A DNA stretch of 51,858 bases, taken from the NCBI GenBank assembly GCA_002508545.1, contig DAVH01000047.1, forward strand, positions 1-51,858, read 5' to 3'. Of the stretch, positions 31,886 to 41,152 are shown in pieces. Source of the DNA: Methanomassiliicoccus sp. UBA6 (GTDB lineage Archaea; Thermoplasmatota; Thermoplasmata; Methanomassiliicoccales; Methanomassiliicoccaceae). A program made the position numbers and the translations under genes. The stretch's first letter is position 1. Every line of letters starts with the position of its first letter. The notes under the pieces were generated by a model, which was not told the origin of the DNA, made no database searches, and saw only the letters and a program-made list of their open reading frames with translations.

Positions 31886-33376
31886 TCAAAGCTGACTCTT
31901 GAACTCCTTGTCGCCCCTCTCGACGATGGCCTTCAGGTCCTTGACGATATCAGCATCGATTGGCGGCACAACATGGGTCTTCATGATGCTGACGACCTTT
32001 TCATGCGCCGCTATGGCGAGGTCCTTAGAACCCGCGTTGATCCAATCCCCTATCATGTCTCTGTTGATCATCATAGGGTCGGAGGGCAGGTCGATGTTAG
32101 CCATCGTGGTCTTGTGACCAAGGAAGTTGTTGCCAATGCCCACCTTCTTAATGGCCTCGACCGCGAGGGTCTCCTCAGTGACCGGAATGCCCTGCATGAC
32201 CTTCTTGGTCATGGACGCGATGTCGTTATCGATTACTAGCTGCTCCATTGAGAACGTCATGCCAAGCTCCAGCATGCCAGCACCATAGATGGTGTTGGCG
32301 CCAGCAAGCGCGGGGAGAAGAGTGGTTAGGGTCTTCTCGTGGCCCGCCTGCGCATCAGGGAGCTTGGCATCAGCCTATATGCCCGCCACGAAGGTCGGGA
32401 GCCCATAGTATTGTCCCAACTTCGCGACAGCAGCGCTGATCATGCCTAGTTCCGGAGAGCCGACCGGTGCCGTTCCTCTCTTGACATCGAAGGTCGTGGT
32501 CGAGCTACCGTACCACACTGGGGCGCCAGGGGAGGTCAGCTGCGACAGGACTATTCCCGCTAGAACCTCGGCATTGTGAGTTACCAGCGTTCCGGCTAGG
32601 AATATCGGAGCGGAACCCCCGGACATGGCCATGCTCAGGACGTTGGTGGGGATGTTGTTCCTTGCACCCTTGATGATGACCTGGCACGCGTTGTGGCTCA
32701 GCTCCAACGGGCTTGTCGGGCATACGAGCATGGAGAACAGCGGCTTCTTGCGAGCCTCCTCCTCGTTCCCGCCATAGTATGCCTTGGCCATGTCGAAGTA
32801 GTACTCCACGTTCTCTCCGACCGGGTCGATGTGGTGGAAGTGCTTCGTCGTGTTCATAATGGAGGTGTACATCTCATGGACGTCCTCCTTCCCCTTTCCG
32901 GCCCAGTCCCTTGCCGAAACCGCAAGCGAGTAGTAGTCGATGTTCTCAGCCCAGTCAACGATTTTTGCGGTGTTCGCAAGGTCCTGGTCGGTGGAGTCCA
33001 CGGTCTGGTACTTGCCACCGCCAACGTAATTGCACATCTTGATGCCCGTACCGAAGCACGTCCAGTGCACCTTGCCCTTATGCTCCTGAGTCAGGGTGTT
33101 CTTCTTGTCTCGTCCAAACAGGGTGAATCTGGATGGAGCAGACGTCAGGGCACTTCTCACGATGTGCTGGGGAATCTTGACCACTTGGGTCTTGTCATCG
33201 ACCTCGCAACCAGCTGCCTTGAATATCTGCCTAGCCTCGGCGTCAGAGACCTGAATGCCGGGGTTTTGGAGTACATCCATGGTAGCATAGTCGATGCTCC
33301 GCAGTCCCTCCTTTGAGAAGAGCTCCAAACTTACTCCATCCAAAATCATCCGTCCTGGATAGTAGTGTTGAGCCAT
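31886..33376 (-). CDS. mttB: Trimethylamine methyltransferase with pyrrolysine (amber codon inside)
   Basis: MttB, 496 residues when the in-frame TAG at 32375-32377 is read as pyrrolysine. It catalyses methyl transfer from trimethylamine to MttC. Automated calls split it into two frames (32375-33403 and 31886-32275). Reading through joins A-G-I-[Pyl]-A-D-A-K-L-P, placing Pyl at residue 334, the position known from Methanosarcina MttB. The N-terminal part is MAQHYYPGRMILDGVSLEL. The ATG at 33376 follows GAGGATTGAAA. It is first in the operon mttB-mttC-transporter-wHTH-small membrane protein. tRNA-Pyl and pylSBCD are encoded 3 kb away. Confidence 0.93.
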
Positions 33377-33396
33377 TTTCAATCCTCTTGCATGCT

Positions 33397-33408
33397 TATG
33401 CATGCATA
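33397..33408. promoter_or_regulatory. Palindrome at the mttB promoter
   Basis: TATGCATGCATA, a perfect 12-base palindrome, lies 21-32 bases before the mttB ATG. A second TATGCATA is at 33463-33470. An A/T-rich TATA-like stretch lies between them (33430-33445). The rest of the 410-base gap up to the permease holds no gene. Confidence 0.55.
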
Positions 33409-33786
33409 GTAGACCATAACGTTATCATATTATTAAAAATTGATTGCTTTAAGTGCATATTGTATGCATATAGTTACATTTATTGGTATTTCACAAGATT
33501 TGAATGGAATCATTTAAACTTGCCATGTTGGTGGGCGCTTAATCTATGCAGTCCGCCTGATGGAAGCATAGCATTGTAGCGCAGTTCTCATGCCAGGCTC
33601 GTATACTGCATACAACACTCTATTAAAACTAAATAGTAATGATGCGTCTGCTCGATAGTAAACTGCCGCCCCGACTTGCATGACATTATCTCTGGGGTTG
33701 CCAACATAGGATATTGCTACCCTGCCGGTTCAATTATCAGAAAGTTGTTCGCCGGGGCGAGTGCGTAAAACGAGCCTGTATCATCT

Positions 33787-34794
33787 TTATTCGGCTCGTG
33801 CCTCCGGAGCTGTGCAATAATGATGTCCCTTTATCCCGAGGAGGATTCTGACCACCAGAAGGAGAACAGGTAACTCGATCACTTCAGGGATGATGATGGC
33901 GGCCTGAATTAGAGGCTGGTCAGGGAAGAGGCCAACGGCGATTGCTAGACCTATGGGTGAGTTTCTGGCGATGGTCGTACAGCTTAATAGCGCACATTCC
34001 CCATACTTGAATCTCATTCCCCTGCTGACCATTTGAACTAAGGTGAATGTGACGAAGAACAGAATTGCCGTGGGAATGAAGATTATCGAAAGGGGGCCTA
34101 TGTTCTCCAAAATAATATCGGTCTGGGCAGCGAACATCAAAAATATGATCACGACCATGGTAAGAACCTGAAGGTTGGGAAGGGAACGCCCAAGAACGTC
34201 ATTCCTCCACTCCTCAGATCTTGCCTTTTTCATTCCCCATCTAACTATGCCAGCCAGCGCAAACGGTAGAATAATGAATACGGCGAAGGTCTCGACGAGG
34301 GCTGATAACTGAATTGGGACAATGAGTCCAGCGAAAAGCAATAGATACACTGGAATAAGGATGACCTGAAGGATAAGGTTCGTTGGTAGAAGCGCTAAGC
34401 CCAACGGGACATCGCCCTTGGCCATCGAAGTGAATATCAGGAACCAATCGGTACAGGGTGCTATCGAGTAAAGGATGAAGCCGACAAATATCGCGGGATA
34501 CGGGCCAAGGAATGCTAGAGCCAGTGCGAACGCGAGCAGCGGGACCACGACGAAGTTCATGAACCATGCGGTGGTGAAAAAGCGAATATTCCTGAAAGAA
34601 CGGAGCACGTCTCCGAACTGTGCTCCCAATACAAGGCTGAAGACCAGGATAATGAGCGAGAAATAGACAATGGTCTCGAACCAAGCATAGACATACTCAG
34701 ATAGAATCACTCCATACGCAAGCCCCGCAAAGATCGCCCCAATAAGCAAGAGCGGGCGAATCCTGTCGAGTGTCCCTAATGATGCGTCTGGCAC
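33787..34794 (-). CDS. ACR3/bile-acid-symporter-family permease
   Basis: A 335-residue membrane protein with ten hydrophobic segments, of the BART superfamily near arsenite permease ACR3. The fourth-span region Y-S-I-A-P-C-T-D-W-F-L-I-F carries a conserved-position Cys of ACR3 proteins, and a later S-C-T-T-I-A-R-N-S-P-I-G-L-A matches the second conserved segment. No arsenate reductase or ArsR gene is adjacent. It stands between mttB and mtb genes and has its own palindrome (34836-34849) like the methylamine promoters, so it may carry another small molecule such as a methylated compound. Substrate unknown. Confidence 0.75.
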   Translation of the reverse strand: MPDASLGTLDRIRPLLLIGAIFAGLAYGVILSEYVYAWFETIVYFSLIILVFSLVLGAQFGDVLRSFRNIRFFTTAWFMNFVVVPLLAFALALAFLGPYPAIFVGFILYSIAPCTDWFLIFTSMAKGDVPLGLALLPTNLILQVILIPVYLLLFAGLIVPIQLSALVETFAVFIILPFALAGIVRWGMKKARSEEWRNDVLGRSLPNLQVLTMVVIIFLMFAAQTDIILENIGPLSIIFIPTAILFFVTFTLVQMVSRGMRFKYGECALLSCTTIARNSPIGLAIAVGLFPDQPLIQAAIIIPEVIELPVLLLVVRILLGIKGHHYCTAPEARAE

Positions 34795-34835
34795 AAAACC
34801 TATAATATGTGTGACGATATCAATCTATTGTATAG

Positions 34836-34849
34836 TATTGTATACAATA
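34836..34849. promoter_or_regulatory. Palindrome upstream of the ACR3-like permease
   Basis: TATTGTATACAATA, a perfect 14-base palindrome 42-55 bases before the permease start. It is a variant of the TTGTATGCATACAA element at the mtb promoter. The remaining ~230 bases up to 35082 contain no gene I can support. Confidence 0.5.
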
Positions 34850-35082
34850 ATGTTAGTTGATGCCCTGCTCATGACTGTGGCTTGATGAATCGTGATAAGA
34901 CCTTCCCTGAAATCAAACGCGTGGACCAGGCGGTGGAGCAGATACGATGTCCAGCCAGAAGGGTTGAGTCCCATCGATGCATGATTTATCAAGGGAAAGC
35001 ACGCCGTGTTCGAAATGAAGTTCCGCTCTTGTGTAGTACCTTAAGTAATGAAACCATGAAAGAAGAGAAGATGGTTCATTTC

Positions 35083-36522
35083 CTAGGCCTCCACACCTCC
35101 CCCGTCTGCAGCATAGCTTTGACTCTGCCTCTGAGAATACATCCATACCGGGACATAAGATGCCAGGATCACGATGCCCACTGCGATAGCCGTCGATCCG
35201 AACTCCAGACCGTTAAGATATAGGATCCCGACCAGGCATAGAGGGACATTGAACAGTCCGAACACCAATGCAACGTATTTCCAACCGCGAGGGGCCTTGA
35301 ACGGTCGTTCCAGAGCTGAAAATTCCGGTGACGTAATTGCCTTCCAGTATGCGAACAGGCTTATCGTGTTGGCACAGGTATAGCCGATCGCTGAAGCGGC
35401 AAGAATGGCCGTTGGCGTCTTCAAGGTAATCATCAGCAAGTTTAGCGCTCCGATGACCAACATCGCTCGAACGGGTACACCCTTTGAGTTCAGCTTAGAA
35501 AGGAAGTGGGGAAGATTTCCTTCCTGGGCCATGGAGTGCATAGCCGTCGCAGAGCCGAGGTAGGCTGTCTGGATAATCAGGATCATAGCCGCCACTAACA
35601 TGATGATCATGACCGCTCCTCCAGCATCCCCGAATGTCATCCTTGCTACAGGCAGTAGTGGAGATATGGGCTCATTTAAAATGCCATCGACGCCCAGTGT
35701 CCCGGTTACGGAGGCTTGGACGAACACGAAGGTGAAGAAACACACAATCCCGCATGCGAAGAGTGCCTTAGGTATGTCGGAACCCGGATTCATATACTGC
35801 GGCCCATAGATGGCCGCTGTCTCCCAGGCGCAAGCGCTCCATTGGGCAATGCCGAACAGGCCCAGCAGGATAAGTATGCCATTGAGGTCCCATGCCCAGC
35901 TCACCGGCATCAGATTGGTAGTAATATTATCTAGATGGAACGAGCCTGTGAAAAACGGGGCCGTTGATATAACAATCAGGGGGATTAACGACACTGCTGC
36001 CAGTACCAAACCAACCTTTACACCATTGGCCAAACCCCTGGAATTGACCAAGACAAGGAACGCAAATATCATCGCCCCGGCGGTGAGGGATAGCATCGTG
36101 GTATCGACCTCAGCGAACGCAGGAACAAGTCCTTGCAAATACGAACCGACAAGAAGCGCGAAAATGGCTAGGACGGGGTTCCATGCGAACCAATAGCTCC
36201 AGGCACTGAAGCCCCCAACGAACTTGCCGAGATTGTACTTCGAATTCTTTTTTTCTCCACCGAAAACTTGCTGGGCGAAACCCGGAAGGCCTGAGGCCTT
36301 GGGGAACGTGGTAGCCAATTCGCCATAGGCCAAGTTCTGCATGAAGCCTTGGAAGACCGATAGGCCCCAGAGAATGATTGCCGCAACCCATAGGTAGCTG
36401 GCAGTATAGCCGATGGAAGGTAGTATCAGTAGGGGCACTCCGATGGCGATCGTGAGCCCCTGTTTCCAATCTATGCACCTTATCGGATCATCACGATTCT
36501 TGTACGAACCATCGGTGACCAA
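35083..36522 (-). CDS. APC-superfamily permease, putative dimethylamine/monomethylamine transporter
   Basis: A 479-residue membrane protein with about 12 hydrophobic spans and the amino-acid/polyamine permease layout: G-L-T-I-A-I-G-V-P-L-L-I-L-P-S in span 1 and a long W-rich span 3 region. It is the third gene of mtbC-mtbB-permease, starting with a TTG at 36522, 72 bases after mtbB. Position suggests uptake of methylamines, as for the methylamine permeases found next to mtm/mtb genes in Methanosarcina. It ends in TAG; read-through would add only ~15 residues. Confidence 0.8.
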   Translation of the reverse strand: MVTDGSYKNRDDPIRCIDWKQGLTIAIGVPLLILPSIGYTASYLWVAAIILWGLSVFQGFMQNLAYGELATTFPKASGLPGFAQQVFGGEKKNSKYNLGKFVGGFSAWSYWFAWNPVLAIFALLVGSYLQGLVPAFAEVDTTMLSLTAGAMIFAFLVLVNSRGLANGVKVGLVLAAVSLIPLIVISTAPFFTGSFHLDNITTNLMPVSWAWDLNGILILLGLFGIAQWSACAWETAAIYGPQYMNPGSDIPKALFACGIVCFFTFVFVQASVTGTLGVDGILNEPISPLLPVARMTFGDAGGAVMIIMLVAAMILIIQTAYLGSATAMHSMAQEGNLPHFLSKLNSKGVPVRAMLVIGALNLLMITLKTPTAILAASAIGYTCANTISLFAYWKAITSPEFSALERPFKAPRGWKYVALVFGLFNVPLCLVGILYLNGLEFGSTAIAVGIVILASYVPVWMYSQRQSQSYAADGGGVEA

Positions 36523-36593
36523 ATATACACTCTCAGCCCCGTATCGCTATGGTCAATAAATAATAGGAAAGGGTTTGGCGCGATTGGTCTCAG

Positions 36594-37997
36594 CTACTTC
36601 AGCTGCTTCCTGAACTTCTCGCAGCAATTGATCTTCAGATCGAGAAGCTTCTCTATATTCAGCTTGGCCGCGCACCCTTTGGGGGCGCCTGCAACTGAAG
36701 TAATGACACCTATTCCGAGGCTTTCTCTTACCTCCCTCATGACGTACTCATCGCTGAGGTCGAAGGTAGAGACACCTAGCTTCTTAGCGACATACTCCTT
36801 GGCCTGCTTGATCCTCATGGACTTCGAGAACTCCATCCTCGCCACTAAGTCTCCAGCAGCCCTGATTCCGCTCATACCACTGGTCATGATATGAGTGATC
36901 GGCATACCCATCGGGTCGCCGACCCCAACCTATATGCCGTCTACACCAGCGACCTCCACCATTGCCTTGCTGGCATGGGAGACCGCGTCGACTGTCGGCG
37001 TCTCGAACATGGGAATGCCTCCTACACCCATGCCCATATTGACGTGACAGGGAATTGGTGATTCCTTGACCGCGGCCTTGACGAAGGTCACTGCTCTCCC
37101 CAGGTTCCAAGGGGAAGACTTGCTGGTGTTGGTATTGACAACTGGACCGAAGATGTTGGACCCGGCCTTGCCCATCAGCTTTGCCTGCTGGTGAGGCCAC
37201 AATCCCGCTAGGAGATCTCCTTTGTACTTGAGCTCCCCATGCATGCCCAGAACCATTTCGCCTGCCATGCCGGTCTCGATGTACATGTCTGGAAATTGCT
37301 TCCTGAGCTGTTCGACTGCATTCAGGGTGGCATAAAAGTCACCGTCGCCAGCAGCTCCGGTGGTATCGAAGTTCACACCGTCAGCGCCGGCTTTCATCAT
37401 CCGCTGCATGATCCACACCATGTCTCGGGTGAGGTGTTCAGCGGACTTCTCAGTCATCTCCTGAGCTTCCTTGATCTTAAAGGACTTCATAAGGTCCCCG
37501 GGGTTCTCGAACGGACCGTCAGGAGTATAATAAAGACCCATGTTGGGCATGGCTCCGTACAGGATAGGAACGATCATGTTCTGCTGGACGACCTCCATCG
37601 CCTGCATCTCGTTCGCTATGACTGGCTTCACGGGCTTGAAGCTGTAGTCGATGTGGCCCAGCTCCATGGTGTCCGCACCCATGGCCCTTTCGTGAAACAT
37701 CATGCCCACAAGCCTGCTCGATGGAATTCCCACGCCGCTGTTTCCCTGATCGCCGTCCAACCTAATGGTCCCGATATCATGAGTAACCGGAACTTCCATA
37801 CCGGTTTCCACGCCCACCATCCTGCCGGGGGTCATCAGTATCTCTGCAAGCTTGTCCAGCTCGTCCGAGCTGAGGGCGGGCACGGAGCCGAGCTCGGCCG
37901 CGTCGTTCATCCCTTCCTGGAGGTCGTCGAGAATCTGGCTCTTCTTCATGAGGAGCCTTTTCCCATCTCCCCTCCTCAGTGCGTATTCACCTGTCAT
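36594..37997 (-). CDS. mtbB: Dimethylamine methyltransferase with pyrrolysine (amber codon inside)
   Basis: MtbB, 467 residues with the TAG at 36930-36932 read as pyrrolysine at residue 356, the known position in Methanosarcina. It transfers a methyl group from dimethylamine to MtbC. Gene callers split it at the amber. The junction reads V-D-G-I-[Pyl]-V-G-V-G-D-P-M-G, exactly the family sequence. The ATG at 37997 follows GAGGAGAAA. The gene also terminates in TAG (36594-36596) after C-E-K-F-R-K-Q-L-K, so one UAG in this message is sense and another is a stop. A small hairpin, GGGTC-GGC-GACCC, begins four bases after the sense amber. Confidence 0.94.
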
Positions 37998-38021
37998 TTT
38001 TTTCTCCTCCTACTCTCGAGG

Positions 38022-38669
38022 TTACTTAACCCCAAGCAGCGCGTTCGCCTTGCTCACTGCCTCACTGGCATTCTCGCCATAGCCATCGGCGCCGATCTTG
38101 TCCGCCCAAGCCTGAGTGGCTGGTGCACCACCGACCATGACCTTTACATTGTTTCTAAGGCCCTCCTCAACGAGCATCTCGATGCATTCTCTCTGTGCCT
38201 GCATCGTCGTGGTCATGAGGGCAGACATCCCGATCATCCTGCCGTTCTCGGCCTTGACTGTTTCAATGAAGTTCCTGATCGGCACATCCCTGCCAAGGTC
38301 AAAGACCTTGTATCCGGAGCATTGGAGCATGGTGGACACGATAGACTTGCCAATATCATGGACGTCACCCTCGACGGTTCCAGTAACAATGACTGCCGTT
38401 CCCTCCTTGCCACCACCTTTCGGCAGATCTCCTTCGATCAGTTTTACGCCAGCGGTCATCGCTTCAGCGGCCACCATGACATGGGGCAAGAAGAGTCTGC
38501 CGCGTTCGAATCGGACACCAACTTCGTTCATGCCCAAGGCCAGAGCGTCGATGATCTCCTGAGGTTTCAACACATTCCTGGCCTTTTCTACAGCAGCGAC
38601 CACTCTATCTTTGTTGTATGCGACGATCGCGTCAAACAACTCGTTCTTTGACGACTCAGCGGTTGTCAT
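38022..38669 (-). CDS. mtbC: Dimethylamine corrinoid protein
   Basis: MtbC, 215 residues, corrinoid protein receiving the methyl group from MtbB. The cap domain contains L-G-M-N-E-V-G-V-R-F-E-R-G-R-L-F-L-P. The B12 site is E-G-D-V-H-D-I-G-K-S-I-V, followed by M-S-A-L-M-T-T-T-M and V-M-V-G-G-A-P. The ATG at 38669 is chosen over 38681 because GAGG lies between them. It is first in the operon mtbC-mtbB-permease, whose promoter region (38682-38991) it shares divergently with mtmC. It is distinct in sequence from MttC and MtmC encoded nearby. Confidence 0.9.
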   Translation of the reverse strand: MTTAESSKNELFDAIVAYNKDRVVAAVEKARNVLKPQEIIDALALGMNEVGVRFERGRLFLPHVMVAAEAMTAGVKLIEGDLPKGGGKEGTAVIVTGTVEGDVHDIGKSIVSTMLQCSGYKVFDLGRDVPIRNFIETVKAENGRMIGMSALMTTTMQAQRECIEMLVEEGLRNNVKVMVGGAPATQAWADKIGADGYGENASEAVSKANALLGVK

Positions 38670-38760
38670 TTCATTCCTCATTTGTCGTTGACGGGGGCAA
38701 AGGTTGTTAGCCCATTGCGCGGATAGGAATTGTACCGTTTATATTTGTATCTTTTGGCAT

Positions 38761-38774
38761 TTGTATGCATACAA
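38761..38774. promoter_or_regulatory. Palindrome at the mtbC promoter
   Basis: TTGTATGCATACAA, a perfect 14-base palindrome, upstream of a TATA-like stretch (minus strand AAATATAAAC, ~38738-38747) that would drive mtbC. It is the fullest form of the element seen at the methylamine promoters. Confidence 0.6.
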
Positions 38775-38964
38775 TTTAATCACATTCAATGCACCAATGA
38801 AATACATATGCAATCTTTTTATCGAATAAACCTCGTTGATATAATATCCAGTAATCAGGTATAGGTCTCCATCTCATATCTAGCCGGATTTGACCATTAC
38901 ATTGCATGGTAATTGAATACAATTGCAATAGCAGTAGAAATGAATGAAATACTTTAATAGTTGA

Positions 38965-38976
38965 ATGCATATGCAT
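38965..38976. promoter_or_regulatory. Palindrome at the mtmC promoter
   Basis: ATGCATATGCAT, a perfect 12-base palindrome, lies just downstream of a TATA-like CTTTAATAG (38952-38960) and 16 bases before the mtmC ATG. Confidence 0.55.
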
Positions 38977-38991
38977 ACATAGTGAGATTCA

Positions 38992-39630
38992 ATGGATAAA
39001 AAAATGATATTGGAAAATCTCAAGGTCTCGATCGAGACATGGAATGTCGATCTGGCCAAGAAAAGTGCCCAAGAAGCCATTGATGCCGGCATCTCTCCCG
39101 CCGAAGCTGTGGAAAACGGGCTAGGAAAGGGCATGGAGGTTATCAGCCAGAAGTTCGACCTGGCTGAGATATACCTCCCTCAGGTGCTCGCCGCTTCGAC
39201 CGCGATGGAAGCCGCGCTCAAGATCTTTGAACCCCATATGAAGGGAGCCGCAGTGGCGACAAAGGGCACGATCGTGGTCGGTACCGTGTTCGGGGACATC
39301 CACGAGATTGGCAAGAACGTCGTTGCCGCTATGCTCACCGGTGCTGGCTACAAAGTCATCGACCTCGGCCGTGATGTGCCAATCGAGAACTTCGTGGAAT
39401 CCGTCCGCGAGAACAAGGCGGATGTCGTCGGAGCATCGGCTCTAATGACCACCACGGTGATTGGCCAAAAGGAGATTCTCGACATGATGAGGGAGGAGAA
39501 GGTCGTAGCCAAGAGCATCTTCGGCGGTGCACCGTGCAATGAGGAATGGGTAGCTAGCATCGGTGGAGATGCCTACTGCCCGTCCGGTGCAGAGGTCACT
39601 GCCATGGTAGATAAACTAATCAAGGGGTGA
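38992..39630 (+). CDS. mtmC: Monomethylamine corrinoid protein
   Basis: MtmC, 212 residues, corrinoid acceptor of the methyl group from MtmB. After the cap domain (A-I-D-A-G-I-S-P-A-E-A-V-E-N-G-L-G-K-G) the B12-binding motif F-G-D-I-H-E-I-G-K-N-V-V and S-A-L-M-T-T-T-V-I-G-Q-K are intact. It is transcribed divergently from mtbC and overlaps mtmB by the TGA; the short leader has only a weak ribosome-binding sequence (GTGAG). It sits directly ahead of mtmB, the order in Methanosarcina. Confidence 0.92.
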   Translation: MDKKMILENLKVSIETWNVDLAKKSAQEAIDAGISPAEAVENGLGKGMEVISQKFDLAEIYLPQVLAASTAMEAALKIFEPHMKGAAVATKGTIVVGTVFGDIHEIGKNVVAAMLTGAGYKVIDLGRDVPIENFVESVRENKADVVGASALMTTTVIGQKEILDMMREEKVVAKSIFGGAPCNEEWVASIGGDAYCPSGAEVTAMVDKLIKG

Positions 39631-39635
39631 ACAGG

Positions 39636-41015
39636 ATGGCACCATCTCGACCAGTAAATATATTCGAGGCATACGAGCGGTCGATCAAGGGACCGAAGAT
39701 CGCCGAGAAGGATTTCGACTACAGCATACTGCCCACGAACCTGATGAACATCAAGCAGAAGTACAACATCAAGTTCGGAAAGGAGATCATCCCTGAGGAC
39801 AAGGAACTGATCAACAATCTGTTCCTCGCTGGCATGGAGATGCTGGTCACGACCGGCATGTACAACGCCGATACGGGACGGGTCATCCATGTGACCGAGG
39901 CGGAGGTCAAGGAAGGGATTAAGAAGACCCCGAAGCGCCTAGTGCTGGGAGAGGGACGGGATGCAGCTTACTTCAACCCCCGTCACGGCAATGAGGCCAA
40001 AAAGCCAATCATCCAAGGCGGCCCAACTGGTGCGCCGGTTTCCGAAGATATATTCATCCAGGTTATGCAGTCCTATGCCCAGGAGGCGGTAGTCGACACG
40101 CTCGTCAACGGTGTGATGAACACCATTGAGGGGCATCCTGCAAAGACCAACACGCCTTGGGAGATTAGGGCGACGATGGCCGAGCTCAGGGCGGTCCGGG
40201 AGGCGAGGATTCGCGCCGGACGTCCGTATATGGGCATATAGGGTCCGGAGACCCCGCTGTCCGCGGCGGGACGTCTCGCTGGAGATCTCCTTGGAGGTCA
40301 GAGGCCTTGTGACGCGCACGAGGTTTCCCAACTCAATGAGCTGAAGATCGACATGGCCGGGCTGAACATGATCGCTGGCTGGACCGCGAACGGCGACACG
40401 ATTATGGTGGAACAGATGCCCATATTCGGCGGATACACCGGTGGGGTCGAGGAGACTGCCATATGTGATGTAGCCACCACTCTAGCATCGTTCGCACTTC
40501 TATCGGGCAACTTCCATCTTGATGGGCCGATTCACATCAGGTGGGGTATAACGACCGCCAGGGAAACCCTGAAGGTGGCTGCCCACGCGGCTGCAGCCAT
40601 AGATGCCAACACCGATCTGCTGATTGCCAATCAATACTATCCTGTGGCCGGGCCGTGCACCGAGATGTGTCTTCTGGAGACTGCCACCCAAGCAATATGC
40701 GATACTGCATCGGGCAGAGAGCTGCTTTCCGGATCAGCCGCCGCGAAGGGCGTTGCCCAGGACTACACCACTGGCATGGAAGCGAGGATCATGGGAGAGG
40801 CGGCCATAGCGACGGCCGGTATGAAGGTGTCTAAGGTCAACGAGATCCTGGACGCTCTCGTCAGTAGCTATGAGAAGGATTACGCCAAGGCTCCAAAAGG
40901 CAAGAACTTCCGGGAGTGCTACGACGTCCAGAAGGTAACTCCAACCCAGGAGTACCTGGAAGTGTATGATCGGGCGGTCAACAAGCTGAATGAGTTTGGT
41001 CTGACCATCCGCTAA
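39636..41015 (+). CDS. mtmB: Monomethylamine methyltransferase with pyrrolysine (amber codon inside)
   Basis: MtmB, 459 residues when the TAG at 40239-40241 is decoded as pyrrolysine at residue 202, the crystallographically known position in Methanosarcina barkeri. The junction reads Y-M-G-I-[Pyl]-G-P-E-T-P-L-S. After it, H-E-V-S-Q-L-N-E-L-K-I-D and Q-M-P-I-F-G-G-Y match the family. The ATG at 39636 lies 8 bases after AGGGG; a GTG at 39627 overlaps the mtmC stop and is less likely. Automated calls give two pieces. Two small hairpins follow the amber (40242-40253 and 40253-40270). Ends in TAA. Confidence 0.95.
40242..40270 (+). promoter_or_regulatory. Hairpins directly after the mtmB amber codon (PYLIS-like)
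   Basis: GGTC-CGGA-GACC begins on the base after TAG, and CCCGC/GCGGG (40253-40257, 40266-40270, 8-base loop) follows at once. A structure at this place (PYLIS) was proposed for Methanosarcina mtmB and shown not to be essential for decoding. These hairpins also encode protein, so conservation may be partly coincidental. Confidence 0.45.
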
Positions 41016-41041
41016 GCCACTTAAAAACCACCTAGAAACCC

Positions 41042-41093
41042 CTTAACCTCAAACCATTTAATTCCTCCTCAAAAACCTCTTAACCTCCTCAAA
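41042..41093. repeat. C/T-rich imperfect repeats after mtmB
   Basis: CTTAACCTC occurs at 41042-41050 and 41079-41087, and CCTCCTCAAA at 41064-41073 and 41084-41093. The block is purine-poor apart from A runs and leads into ATATTTTTCC (41102-41111), which could serve as an archaeal poly-U termination region for mtmCB. Confidence 0.6.
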
Positions 41094-41152
41094 CCCCTTC
41101 AATATTTTTCCATTATGGTAGAACCAATAAAGGGTGGCCAGGAAGGGAGAAA

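Noticed and set aside
34882..35223. 113-codon plus-strand frame in the gap between permeases
   Set aside because: Cys/Arg-rich, overlaps the permease 3' end and has no supporting features.
40242..40270. Hairpins after the mtmB amber as a required recoding signal
   Set aside because: mttB shows no comparable hairpin, and published work found such elements not essential; kept only as a weak feature.
41042..41093. Possible CRISPR-like or tandem array after mtmB
   Set aside because: Only two imperfect copies of 9-10 bases with no regular spacers; no cas genes in the window.
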